A DNA stretch of 57,225 nucleotides from Cyanobium sp. (GCA_014191755.1 BJHE01000011.1:1-57225); one strand, 5' to 3'; counted from the stretch's first letter, positions 17,299-25,297 are shown. Translations and numbers: made by a program. The notes: generated by a model not told the origin, from the sequence alone.

Positions 17299-19524
17299 TC
17301 AACCCGCGCCCATCAGCCAACGCCCGGCAGCAGCCAGGATCAGGGTGCTGCATGCCTGCAGCAACCAGCTGATGCGATCAGGCAGCAGCAAACGGCGCAG
17401 CAGCACCACCGAACCGATCAGGCCCAGACCCACGGACAAGGTCTGACAGAAACTGATGACATGGGGATCCGCAGCCCAGGCCGGCAAGCCCGCTAGGACG
17501 GCGGCCAGGGAGCCGGCCCCTTCGCCAAGCCGGGGTTCGGCCAGCAGCGGTGCAGCGCTCACCGGCAGCACCAATCCCCCCTCGGCCATGCCGAGGGCCA
17601 GGTGATGGGCCAGCATCAAGCCCCAAAGCAGGGGAAGCAGGGCATACAGCAGCAGCCAGGGTCTTACTCGGCCTGGCAGCAGGCGTGCGGCGGCGTTGCG
17701 CGCTACCAACCAGAGGCCCGCGGGCAGGGCTAGGGCTAGGCATCCGATCGCCAATCGGGGCAATAGGGGGCCTTCGTTCAAGGAAAATGCCTGATGAACC
17801 TGTAAACCCAAATCTCCGGCGAAGGCCGTCGCAGGCCACCCATGGCCGCTCGCCAGCGCCGTCACCTTTCCGGGCAGCCACCCCAGCAGCCGCTCCCAGT
17901 GATGCAGGCAGAGCCCCCCCGCCAGCACCAGGATCAACCCCGCCTCACCGGCTGGGGGATCCATCGACCGCTGCAGGTCAGCGGCCGGTGGGCGCAGACG
18001 CACGGTCACAGATCGATGGGGGCAGGCCTGGGCGCAGGTGAGGCAGAGCACGCAGTTGCGGTTGTCGGCTAGGTGGGCCGGATGGGTGCCCACCGGGCAG
18101 CCCGCCGTGGCGTAGCCCTCCCCCTCGGCCGGCCCTCCCTTGAAGCAGGCAAAGCTGGTGCAGCTACCGCTGCAGGTGCCGATCTGGGCCCGCAGCTCAC
18201 TGATGGCCAACTTGGCGAACAAACCGTTCATGCCGCCCACGGGGCAGAGATAGCGGCACCAGAAGCGCTTCTCAAAAGCCAGCGACCCCACCACGGCGCC
18301 GGCGGTGATCAGCAACAACAGGCAGCTGCTCAGCCAGGCGGTGTTCTCGAGGTTGGCCACCGCTTCCCAGAGGAGGATCGCAGCGAAACCGGCAGCGAGC
18401 AGGGGGGCCGCCCAGCGGTCGCTGTCGCCGCGGGGCCAGCGCTGCGGTTGCCAGCCCAGCAGTCGCGCCAGCCGCTGGACGATCTCTCCCCACACCATGA
18501 AGGGGCAAAAGGAACACCACAGCCGTCCCACCAGGGGATAGGTGAGCAGGATCAGCGGCCACCACCAGGCCCAAAAGAGGTTGAGGCCGCCGTTGTGGGC
18601 CCGGTCCTGGGGACCCAGCCAGAGCCAGAGGTTCACCAGCACGAACACCCAGCTCACGACCCCGAACAGCAGGGTGTTCCACAGGCGGGGTGAGCGCATC
18701 AGGTTGCGCAGCTGCGGTTTCCAGCGCCACAGCTCGAAGCGAGCGCGGACCTGCTGGCGCCGCTCGGTCCAGAACACATCCTCCGGCAACACCGGCGGCC
18801 GGCTGGCGGCGCACTGGCGCAGCGCCCGATCGATCAGCTGGCTAAGTTCGCGAATGTTGCCGGGGAAGTCGTAGGTCTGCAGCCGTTTCACCAGGGCCGC
18901 ACTCACCTGGGGCGGGGGGCTCCAGCCCAGGCTGCGCGCCTTCTGGCGCACGCCATAGCGCAACCATTCGCCCAAGTCCTGGCGGCGCACCCGTAGCGGC
19001 GGCACCCGAATCGGCCGATCGATCGCCTCGAAGCCGTCGAGGTGAGTTTCGGAGGTGAGATAGATCCTGCCGCGGAAATCGTGCTCCAGCCCGTCGGGCC
19101 CCTGCCAGCGACGCTCCAGGGCCAGCTCTCGCAGGCGGGGCAGCAGGGCCGGATCGACACGATCCACCTGATCGATCAGGAGCGCGCCGGCACCGAGGAT
19201 CTCCAGGAGTGCCTTGCCGTCGGGCCCCGGTGCAAACAGCTCGGCGCCATCGGGACGCAGCAGGGCACAATTGAGACGCACCAGCAATTGCTTGCGGGCC
19301 GCGGAGCCGTAGTGAATCAGGGCGGCAATATTGTCCTTCTCCAGGCCGGGCTCGCCGCTGATCAGCACCGGCGCGCCGCTGGGATCGGCGGCGGCCAACC
19401 GGATCGCATCACGAAGTTTCTGGGCGTAGCGGCTGCTCCCCACAATCCCCCGCCGCACCCGGCCCAGCAGCAAGGGGGCAAGGCGGCGCAGGTCGGCCGC
19501 CGTGGGGTTGGCATCCATGAGCAT
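17299..19524 (-). CDS. AAA+ (sigma-54-activator-like) domain fused to a NapH/NosR-type membrane polyferredoxin
   Basis: A single 741-residue frame with two unrelated modules. Residues ~25-255 resemble the AAA+ domain of NtrC-type activators: SGEPGLEK (Walker A, Lys 63), LLIDQVDRV (Walker B-like, Asp 118 followed by Gln 119 where Glu is usual), and FPGNIRELSQLIDRAL (from residue 220). The GAFTGA loop that contacts sigma-54 is absent and no helix-turn-helix follows. From ~285 there are several membrane helices with NapH/CcoG-like motifs WCSFCP (336-341) and WCRYLCPVGG (422-431). Then come cysteines 451, 455, 460 and 476 and a 4Fe-4S motif CVLCLTCAQACP (491-502). Four or more further helices complete the protein. 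Cyanobacteria have no sigma-54, so the AAA+ part must act otherwise, perhaps in redox-linked membrane-protein remodelling. It is divergent from the GST gene. Confidence 0.85.
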   Translation of the reverse strand: MLMDANPTAADLRRLAPLLLGRVRRGIVGSSRYAQKLRDAIRLAAADPSGAPVLISGEPGLEKDNIAALIHYGSAARKQLLVRLNCALLRPDGAELFAPGPDGKALLEILGAGALLIDQVDRVDPALLPRLRELALERRWQGPDGLEHDFRGRIYLTSETHLDGFEAIDRPIRVPPLRVRRQDLGEWLRYGVRQKARSLGWSPPPQVSAALVKRLQTYDFPGNIRELSQLIDRALRQCAASRPPVLPEDVFWTERRQQVRARFELWRWKPQLRNLMRSPRLWNTLLFGVVSWVFVLVNLWLWLGPQDRAHNGGLNLFWAWWWPLILLTYPLVGRLWCSFCPFMVWGEIVQRLARLLGWQPQRWPRGDSDRWAAPLLAAGFAAILLWEAVANLENTAWLSSCLLLLITAGAVVGSLAFEKRFWCRYLCPVGGMNGLFAKLAISELRAQIGTCSGSCTSFACFKGGPAEGEGYATAGCPVGTHPAHLADNRNCVLCLTCAQACPHRSVTVRLRPPAADLQRSMDPPAGEAGLILVLAGGLCLHHWERLLGWLPGKVTALASGHGWPATAFAGDLGLQVHQAFSLNEGPLLPRLAIGCLALALPAGLWLVARNAAARLLPGRVRPWLLLYALLPLLWGLMLAHHLALGMAEGGLVLPVSAAPLLAEPRLGEGAGSLAAVLAGLPAWAADPHVISFCQTLSVGLGLIGSVVLLRRLLLPDRISWLLQACSTLILAAAGRWLMGAG

Positions 19525-19717
19525 CAGCCGGGCCCTGAGAACTGAATTCTGATCGCAGACCCTGGCTCAGGAGAACCAGGCCGGCAGGATCGGCACTGGC
19601 CGCTGCATCGGCTGCGCCTGGGTGCCGCCCGCCGGCTGCCTCGGGCTCCGCTTCCCTCCAGATCCTGACGCTCGATGCCAGTCTGGCGATGATGGAAAGG
19701 CCTCCCCCACCGACCCC

Positions 19718-20344
19718 ATGACCCTCACCCTCTACGGCGCCGCCCGCAGCCGGGCCTCGATGGTGCGCTGGTACCTGGAGGAGAAAGCGATCCCCTACGC
19801 GTTCGTGCAGCTCGACCTCAAGAGCGGCGAACACCGCCACGAGCCCTTCACCACCATCAATCCCTTCGGCAAGGTGCCAGCCCTGGTGGATGACGCCCTC
19901 GCCAGCCCCGATGGAGGCCCCCTGAAGCTGTTCGAGAGCGGCGCCATCCTCTTCCACCTGGCCGAGCATTACGGCGAGGAGTTCGACCCCCAGGAGCCCG
20001 GCGGGGCTGAGGCGGCCGCCGCCCGGAGATCCTTGACGGTCCAGTGGCTCCTGTTCGCCAATGCCAGCCTCGGTCCGGCGATGTTCCAACTGGAAGCGCA
20101 GCCGGATGAGTTCGCCCGCCAGCTCGCCACGGTCGATGGGCTGCTGGCGGCAGGCCCCCACCTGCTCGCCGGCGTCTGGGGTGATCCCGGCTGGGGAGCG
20201 GCCGACTGCGTGCTGCAGTCGTACCTGGCCTATATCCCTCTCTTCTGCCCCCAGGTGGACCTCAGCCCCTATCCGGCGGTGCAGGCAGCGATTGAGGCCA
20301 CGCGCAACCGGCCCACATACCAGAAGGCGATGGGGGTGGCTTGA
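19718..20344 (+). CDS. Glutathione S-transferase family protein
   Basis: A protein of 208 residues. The N-terminal thioredoxin-fold domain begins LTLYGAARSRASMVRWYLEEKAIPYAF and contains INPFGKVPALVDD and LFESGAILFHLAEHYG, the classic GST glutathione-binding ESxAI region with a serine/arginine-type active site (SRAS). The C-terminal helical domain includes GPHLLAGVWGDPGWGAADCVL, equivalent to the GST N-capping box. The physiological substrate is unknown. The ATG at 19718 gives a standard N-terminus. The stop overlaps the TTG start of pdeM by four bases, so a GST and a repair nuclease are translationally coupled here. Confidence 0.88.
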   Translation: MTLTLYGAARSRASMVRWYLEEKAIPYAFVQLDLKSGEHRHEPFTTINPFGKVPALVDDALASPDGGPLKLFESGAILFHLAEHYGEEFDPQEPGGAEAAAARRSLTVQWLLFANASLGPAMFQLEAQPDEFARQLATVDGLLAAGPHLLAGVWGDPGWGAADCVLQSYLAYIPLFCPQVDLSPYPAVQAAIEATRNRPTYQKAMGVA

Positions 20345-21060
20345 GCATCGGCTCCGGCCAGCACCCCTGGATCTGGCACGGCCACCGCCTCGATCTACTC
20401 GCCGAGCGGGCCGTGTGGGATCCGCAACAGCGCACCCTGCTGGTGGCCGATCTCCATCTCGGCAAAGCCGAGCTGTTCCAGGCCCATGGCGTGGCCCTGC
20501 CCAGCGATGGGGATGCCGCCAGCCTCAACGCCCTGCTGGAGCTGGCCCACCGCTTCCTTCCCGAGCAGGTGGTGGTGCTCGGTGATCTGATCCATGGTCG
20601 GGTGGGCATCACCGCCGAACTGCGTCAGAAGCTGGTGGCCCTTCCCGAACTGCTGGGTTGCCCGCTGCGGTTGATTGATGGCAACCACGAGCGGGGCAGC
20701 TGGCTGGAGGGGCTGCGGCGGGAACCCTCCTGCGCCCTCGGTCCCCTTTGGCTCAGCCATGGCCCCGAACCCCGGCCCGGCTATCTCAATCTTTGCGGCC
20801 ACCTGCATCCGGTGGCGGTGGTGGGTCATGGGGCCGACCGGCTGCGGCTGCCCTGTTTCGCCCATCGGCGAGGGGGCGATCGTGGAAACCAAGGCCCGAA
20901 CGGCGAACAACTGGTGCTGCCTGCCTTCGGTTCCTTGACGGGAGGCCATCCCTACTCCGAAGCCGATGGGCTCTGGCTGGTGGCTGAGGGGAACGTTGTT
21001 CCCTGGCGAACCCCACGGCCCAACAATGGGCCTGCCTGCCAAGCCGACGCCCGACCATAG
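20341..21060 (+). CDS. pdeM: Ligase-associated DNA endonuclease / metallophosphoesterase
   Basis: A protein of 239 residues with the compact five-motif phosphoesterase core: VADLHLGKAELFQ (Asp 37, His 39), VVVLGDLIHGR, LIDGNHERGSW, LWLSHGPEPRPG and NLCGHLHPVAVV. The LVADLHLGKA.F...G opening and the length match the phosphoesterase of the ligase/exonuclease/Lhr-Core set (TIGR04123; the Pseudomonas putida MPE is a manganese-dependent single-strand DNA endonuclease). It begins with TTG inside the GST stop codon. It is 4 kb from the helicase gene, separated by unrelated genes, yet on the same strand as the other three members of the set. Confidence 0.88.
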   Translation: MSIGSGQHPWIWHGHRLDLLAERAVWDPQQRTLLVADLHLGKAELFQAHGVALPSDGDAASLNALLELAHRFLPEQVVVLGDLIHGRVGITAELRQKLVALPELLGCPLRLIDGNHERGSWLEGLRREPSCALGPLWLSHGPEPRPGYLNLCGHLHPVAVVGHGADRLRLPCFAHRRGGDRGNQGPNGEQLVLPAFGSLTGGHPYSEADGLWLVAEGNVVPWRTPRPNNGPACQADARP

Positions 21061-21113
21061 GGTTTGAGCCCTCATTCCACCCAAGCCCCCGTATCTCTTC
21101 TGCAGCGGAACCA

Positions 21114-21287
21114 CTAGCCCAGACCCCAGAAGGGGAAAGCCACCCCGTGGTGCCGTGGGAGCCCAGGTGGCGATCGCAGCAGCGCGGTGCCTTCCCCCGA
21201 TACCCCAAACGCCGAGAGGCCTTCAGCCTCGACCTCAATCCCCGCGCCGTGCAGTTCGATCTGCTGGCCCGCCACCGCTGAGCTCAC
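21114..21287 (-). CDS. Small hypothetical protein downstream of the CBS gene
   Basis: A 57-residue frame starting with GTG at 21287, seven bases after an AGGGG ribosome-binding site, and 34 bases downstream of the CBS-protein stop, so probably the second gene of that unit. The sequence alternates strands and turns (QQIELHGAGIEVEAEGLSAF, then GEGTALLRSPPGLPRHHGV) and ends FPFWGLG, which looks like a real small beta-rich protein with high-GC third positions. I do not recognise the family. Confidence 0.5.
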   Translation of the reverse strand: MSSAVAGQQIELHGAGIEVEAEGLSAFGVSGEGTALLRSPPGLPRHHGVAFPFWGLG

Positions 21288-21321
21288 CGCCGCCCCTGCC
21301 CTGATCGGCGGGCTGGCGGGC

Positions 21322-21789
21322 TTACCCCGCAGCCGCCAAGGCCCGCACCACATCACCGCGGGTGAGCACCCCCAGCGGGCGCCGCTCAGCATCCAACACA
21401 AACAATCTCTGAGTGGAGCGATCGTGCAACAGCTTTGCCGCTGCCGGCAACTGGGTTGTGGCTTCACAAGCATGGGGTTGGGACCCCATCACATCGGCCA
21501 CCGTGCTGCCCAGCACCTGGTGCACCTGGCGGTCCCACGCCAGCGGATTGCGCAGGTAGATCACCGCATCGAGCAGCATCACGTAGGGACCGGCGTCGAA
21601 ACCGCTTTCGCGCACCATCAGGTCGGTTTCGGTGAGCTCACCCACCAACTCACCCGCTTCGCCAACCACCGCCAGACCGCTCACGTGGTGCTCGCTCATC
21701 AACTTCACCGCCTCCTGGAGGGGCGTCGTTCTCTGGACGCTGAGCACCGGGCTGGTCATCACCTCCGCCACCGACCGTTCCACCACCAT
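21322..21789 (-). CDS. CBS-domain-pair protein
   Basis: A 155-residue protein made of two CBS motifs. The first, VAEVMTSPVLSVQRTTPLQE to VSGLAVVGEAGELVGELTETDLM, and the second, TVADVMGSQPHACEATTQL to RLFVLDAERRPLGVLTRGDVVRA, form one Bateman module that typically binds adenosine nucleotides and senses energy state. Between them an insertion (YVMLLDAVIYLRNPLAWDRQ) is typical of cyanobacterial and plant CBSX-like proteins, which regulate thioredoxins in plants. The ATG at 21789 follows AGGA by seven bases; a TTG at 21810 would add seven residues. It is divergent from pgsA. Confidence 0.88.
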   Translation of the reverse strand: MVVERSVAEVMTSPVLSVQRTTPLQEAVKLMSEHHVSGLAVVGEAGELVGELTETDLMVRESGFDAGPYVMLLDAVIYLRNPLAWDRQVHQVLGSTVADVMGSQPHACEATTQLPAAAKLLHDRSTQRLFVLDAERRPLGVLTRGDVVRALAAAG

Positions 21790-21860
21790 CCCCGGATCCT
21801 GCCGTTGCAATCTCCCTATTGTGCCGGCGCGACTCCAGACCTGAAAGGCCAGCGGGCAGG

Positions 21861-22481
21861 ATGGTCACACGCCTGAATCCGGTGGCCCCGCCGCCCGCTG
21901 TGCCCTTGGGAGTGCCCGTGCTGCGCCGTCTCGCCGACCTGCTCACCATCGGCCGGGCCCTGCTGGGCCTGCCGCTGCTTCTAGCTCTTTCGGCCGGATA
22001 TTCCGGCCTGGCCTGGGGGCTGCTGCTGCTAGGGGGCCTGAGCGACGCTGCCGATGGGGCCCTGGCCCGCAGCGCCGGCGGTGGCTCGGTCTGGGGTGCC
22101 CGCCTCGATCCCCTCACCGACAAGATCCTGATCAGTGCGCCGCTGATCTGGCTGGCGGCTCTGGGGGTGCTGCCCATCTGGGCGGTGTGGCTGTTACTGG
22201 CCCGGGAGCTGCTGATCTCCGGCTGGCGCGCCGGCCAGGGCAGCGGCGGTCCCGCCTCCCTGGCGGGCAAAGCGAAAACGATCCTCCAGTTTCTTGCCCT
22301 GCTGCTGCTGCTCTGGCCCGCTGACTGGACCCTCGGGGTGCCGGCCGGAGCAGCAGGGGGCTTCGGGCTGCCGGTGCTGATGCAGGTGATCGGCTGGTGG
22401 CTGTTCTGGCCCTCGCTGCTCCTGGCACTCAGTTCGGCTTGGGGCTACCTGAGGCAGGGACGGCTTGGGGAAGGAAATTGA
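21861..22481 (+). CDS. pgsA: CDP-alcohol phosphatidyltransferase, probably phosphatidylglycerophosphate synthase
   Basis: An integral membrane protein of 206 residues. The family signature DG-x2-AR-x8-G-x3-D-x3-D is complete: ADGALAR, then GARLDPLTDKI. Several hydrophobic helices surround it (LLGLPLLLALSAGYSGLAWGLLLL, ISAPLIWLAALGVLPIWAVWLLL, and two in the C-terminal half). The enzyme joins CDP-diacylglycerol to glycerol 3-phosphate on the way to phosphatidylglycerol, the only phospholipid of cyanobacterial membranes and needed for photosystem II. The PgsA assignment is the likeliest but other CDP-alcohol transferases share the motif. The ATG at 21861 follows a GGGCAGG tract. Confidence 0.82.
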   Translation: MVTRLNPVAPPPAVPLGVPVLRRLADLLTIGRALLGLPLLLALSAGYSGLAWGLLLLGGLSDAADGALARSAGGGSVWGARLDPLTDKILISAPLIWLAALGVLPIWAVWLLLARELLISGWRAGQGSGGPASLAGKAKTILQFLALLLLLWPADWTLGVPAGAAGGFGLPVLMQVIGWWLFWPSLLLALSSAWGYLRQGRLGEGN

Positions 22482-22610
22482 TCGCGGGAGAAGGTGGAGC
22501 GTCTCTGCAACACCATGAAGCACGCTTCTTCACCGATCGATTCACCGCAATCTCAAACTCGAAGCACAGGGTTCGGCGTGAACGCGATAGAGGCTCTGCC
22601 GGTATCGCGA

Positions 22611-23531
22611 TCAACCGGCCAGCAGTGCCTCGTCAGCTGAGAAATCGGGGCTGGTGGGCAGCCGCAGGGCGTAATCGTTGGTATAGCTGTCCACCAGGGT
22701 GGCCTCCAGATCGAAGCCCGGCTCCCAGGCCAGCTCGCGCCGCACCCGGGTGATGTCGGTGAGGAAGTGGGCCAGGCGCAACGGAAAGGCCTTGCGGGCT
22801 TTCTTGTCGAGCGCGGCGGGATCGAAGCAGCGGATCTCCACAGCGGCAGGATCCTTGCCGGCGGCCCGGGCGGCGGTCTGAACCAGGCCACGGAAGGTGA
22901 TGCCCTGGCGGCCGCTGCAGTTGTAGATGCGGTTGGCGGCGGCTTCAACCTCGATCGAGCGAGCCATCGCCGCCGCCAGATCGGTCACGTGACCCAGTTG
23001 GGTGATCGTGCTGCCATCCCCCGGCAGGGGCACGGGCCGGCCATGCACGATGCGGTCGAAGAACCAGCTCTCCACGGGGTTGTAGTTGCCCGGACCCACG
23101 ATGTAAGTGGGCCGGAAGCTGGTGAAGGGGATGCCCTGGCTGCGCAGCCAGTCCTCGGTTTCGGCCTTGCCGGCGTGGCGGCTGGCCGGATCGGTGGGGC
23201 TGTCCTCATCGAGGGGCCAGAGCTCGCTATCGGCGTAGACGCCGGCTGAACTCACATACACGAAGCGATGGCTCGGCGCCCCGGTGCGTGCGATCACGGC
23301 GCTGGAATCCTCCTGGGTGCGGCCGGAACTGTCCACGATCACATCGAAGTGACGCCCTTCCAGGAGCTGCAGACCCTCCGGGGTGCTGCGGTCACCCACC
23401 AGGTGTTCCACCCCGGCGGGCACAGGCTTATTACCACGGCTGAACAGGGTGAGGGAATGGCCGGCGTCCTGCAGCAGCCGCACCAGCGGCTTGCCCACGA
23501 AGCGGGTACCGCCCATCACCAGGATGTCCAT
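22611..23531 (-). CDS. NAD(P)-binding epimerase-like protein (CSP41-like)
   Basis: A protein of 306 residues with an extended SDR fold: MDILVMGGTRFVGKPLVRLL is the N-terminal nucleotide-binding loop, GVEHLVGDRSTPEGL and HFDVIVDSSGRTQED follow, then VYVSSAGVYADSELWPL, with a Tyr, and FRPTYIVGPGNYNPVESWFFDR. The FFDRIVHGRPVPLPGDG and QLGHVTDLAAAMARSIE segments are typical of the chloroplast stem-loop-binding (CSP41) group, which in plants stabilises RNA and ribosomes. Classical YxxxK catalysis is not evident. A sugar epimerase role is an alternative. It is divergent from the hisA region, with 117 bases between the candidate starts. Confidence 0.82.
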   Translation of the reverse strand: MDILVMGGTRFVGKPLVRLLQDAGHSLTLFSRGNKPVPAGVEHLVGDRSTPEGLQLLEGRHFDVIVDSSGRTQEDSSAVIARTGAPSHRFVYVSSAGVYADSELWPLDEDSPTDPASRHAGKAETEDWLRSQGIPFTSFRPTYIVGPGNYNPVESWFFDRIVHGRPVPLPGDGSTITQLGHVTDLAAAMARSIEVEAAANRIYNCSGRQGITFRGLVQTAARAAGKDPAAVEIRCFDPAALDKKARKAFPLRLAHFLTDITRVRRELAWEPGFDLEATLVDSYTNDYALRLPTSPDFSADEALLAG

Positions 23532-23648
23532 GCCGAAACCCGCGGGCGGGCCGTGAAACCGGCCGCCATTCAAACCCCCTGTCGGCTGGATGGGCGGTGG
23601 CCCGGCCCGGATGGGGACCTTGTTGGCCCGGCTCCCATCACCGGGGTC

Positions 23649-23897
23649 ATGCTGGTGTGGAACCGCCCGAAGGTGGGCCCCATGCCGATCGGAATCGCCT
23701 GGACCGCCCAGCCGGCCGCGCTGGCGAGCAGCGGGGGCTACCGCCATTTCGCGCTGATCGGTGAGCGGGGCAAGGGGGGCGAACGGGCGGTGGAGCTGGC
23801 GGCGGTGCTGGAGCGCTCCTTCCGGCTGGTGGTGCCGCTAAGGAGCCTGCGCGACCGGCAGCTCTGGCAGCCTGGCTGGCAGTCTCTGCGCCGCGCC
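23649..23897 (+). other. Open, coding-like extension in frame with hisA
   Basis: From an ATG at 23649 the hisA frame is open without a stop for 83 codons before the usual HisA start. Third codon positions are almost all G or C and the peptide looks real (IGIAWTAQPAALASSGGY, RHFALIGERGKGGERAVEL, RLVVPLRSLRDRQLW). So either HisA carries an N-terminal extra domain here, or a separate small gene has lost its stop and become fused. I do not recognise the domain. Confidence 0.55.
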
Positions 23898-24659
23898 ATG
23901 CAGATCATCCCCGCCATCGACCTGCTGGACGGCCAGTGCGTGCGGCTGCACCAGGGCGATTACGACCAGGTGACCCGCTTCTCAGGCGATCCGGTGGCCC
24001 AGGCCCTGGCCTGGCAACGGCAGGGAGCCGAACGGCTCCACCTGGTGGATCTCGACGGAGCCCGCAGTGGCGAACCGGTGAACGATGCCGTGGTGCGGGC
24101 GATCGTGGCGGCGCTCGCCATCCCGGTGCAGCTCGGCGGCGGGGTGCGGAGCCTTGAGCGGGCCGAGGCCTTGCTGGCGATCGGCCTCGACCGGGTGATC
24201 CTCGGCACCGTGGCGATCGAGCAACCGGCCCTGGTTCGGGAACTGGCAGGCCGCCATCCGCGACGCATCGTGGTGGGCATCGACGCCCGCAACGGCCGGG
24301 TGGCAACCCGCGGCTGGCTGGAGGCGAGCGATGTGGAAGCCGAGGACCTGGCGGCGAGCTTCGAAGGCAGCGGCGTCGCCGCCCTGATCACCACCGACAT
24401 CGCCACCGACGGCACCCTGGCCGGACCCAATCTCCCCTTTCTGCGGCGTATGGCTCAGGCCAGCTCCATTCCGGTGATCGCCTCCGGCGGCATCGGCGAT
24501 CTCACGGATTTGCTCAGCCTCCTTTCCCTGGCGCCCCTCGGGGTGGAAGGAGTGATCGTGGGCCGAGCCCTCTACGACGGTCGGGTGGATCTGGCCGAAG
24601 CCCTGCAGGCGATCGGTCCGGCCCGCCTGCAGGATCCAGACAGCCTGCCGATCTGCTGA
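23898..24659 (+). CDS. hisA: Phosphoribosylformimino-AICAR-phosphate isomerase
   Basis: HisA is the TIM-barrel isomerase that opens the ribose ring of ProFAR in histidine synthesis. The 253-residue core has IIPAIDLLDGQCVRLHQGDY (catalytic Asp 8), HLVDLDGARSGEPVN, VQLGGGVRSLERAEALL, VILGTVAIEQP, VVGIDARNGRVATRGW, ITTDIATDGTLAGPN (second catalytic Asp) and VIASGGIGDLTDLL. The ATG at 23898 matches the normal N-terminus. The frame is nevertheless open and coding-like upstream to 23649, so the true product could be 336 residues. The gene is followed by 140 bases and then the fur-type gene. Confidence 0.95.
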   Translation: MQIIPAIDLLDGQCVRLHQGDYDQVTRFSGDPVAQALAWQRQGAERLHLVDLDGARSGEPVNDAVVRAIVAALAIPVQLGGGVRSLERAEALLAIGLDRVILGTVAIEQPALVRELAGRHPRRIVVGIDARNGRVATRGWLEASDVEAEDLAASFEGSGVAALITTDIATDGTLAGPNLPFLRRMAQASSIPVIASGGIGDLTDLLSLLSLAPLGVEGVIVGRALYDGRVDLAEALQAIGPARLQDPDSLPIC

Positions 24660-24727
24660 CCTCCACGGGCTGGCGGGTTGTCCGACGGAAGGAATCGGAG
24701 CCAACCCCGCAAGCCAAGGGCCATGAC

Positions 24728-24773
24728 TTGACAAGCGGACACAAAACAGTTCCTGGATCAGCTGACCTATAAC
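24728..24773 (+). promoter_or_regulatory. Possible promoter of the fur-type gene
   Basis: A TATAAC hexamer at 24768-24773, 26 bases before the GTG start, resembles a -10 element. A perfect TTGACA lies at 24728-24733, but 34 bases upstream of it, which is twice the normal spacing; the two cannot be one standard promoter. The -10-like box may depend on an activator. Confidence 0.3.
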
Positions 24774-24799
24774 AGAGCAACGCACGAAATCCAATCAGC

Positions 24800-25297
24800 G
24801 TGGCCCTCGCCACTTTTTCTCTAGGGGCTTCCCCCGCCAAGGACACCCAGATCAGCTCCGGCGGGCCGGCCCACTACAACGACGGTCGACCCGCCAACGT
24901 GGATGACGTGTACCAGCGTTGCCGCCACCTCGGCATGCGCCTCAGCAGGCAGCGCCGCATGGTACTCGATCTGCTCTGGGCCGAGCGCAGTCACCTCAGC
25001 GCCCGCGACATCTTCGAGAAGCTCAATGATCTGGGTCGCAATATCGGCCATACCTCCGTCTATCAGAACCTTGAGGCCCTGCAGTCGGCCGGGGTGATCG
25101 AATGCATCGACCGGGCCAGCGGCCGCCTCTACGGCTATCGGGCCGATCCCCACAGCCACCTGACCTGCGTGGAGTCCGGATCCATCACCGACCTCGATGT
25201 GGAGCTGCCCGACGACCTGCTGCGTCAGATCGAGGCCGCCACGGGTTTCGCCATCGAGAGCTACACCCTCCATCTCAGTGGCCGGCGCCGCCCCTGA
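24800..25297 (+). CDS. Fur-family regulator lacking the usual CxxC zinc sites
   Basis: A protein of 165 residues. The winged-helix domain is clear: CRHLGMRLSRQRRMVLDLL, HLSARDIFEKL, NIGHTSVYQNLEALQSAGVI and IDRASGRLYGYR. The hinge and dimerisation part begin DPHSHLTCVESGSITDLDVEL. Fur-family proteins normally have HHHH.xC..C here; only the first cysteine (123) remains and the C-terminal CxxC is also missing, so the structural zinc site is incomplete. It could sense iron, zinc or peroxide, or another signal. The start is GTG at 24800. The 30-residue N-terminal tail is extra. DUF3685 follows on the same strand 52 bases downstream. Confidence 0.85.
   Translation: MALATFSLGASPAKDTQISSGGPAHYNDGRPANVDDVYQRCRHLGMRLSRQRRMVLDLLWAERSHLSARDIFEKLNDLGRNIGHTSVYQNLEALQSAGVIECIDRASGRLYGYRADPHSHLTCVESGSITDLDVELPDDLLRQIEAATGFAIESYTLHLSGRRRP

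Noticed and set aside
24728..24773. TTGACA and TATAAC as a normal sigma-70 promoter
   Set aside because: The spacing is 34 bases, twice the usual 17, so the pair does not make a standard promoter.
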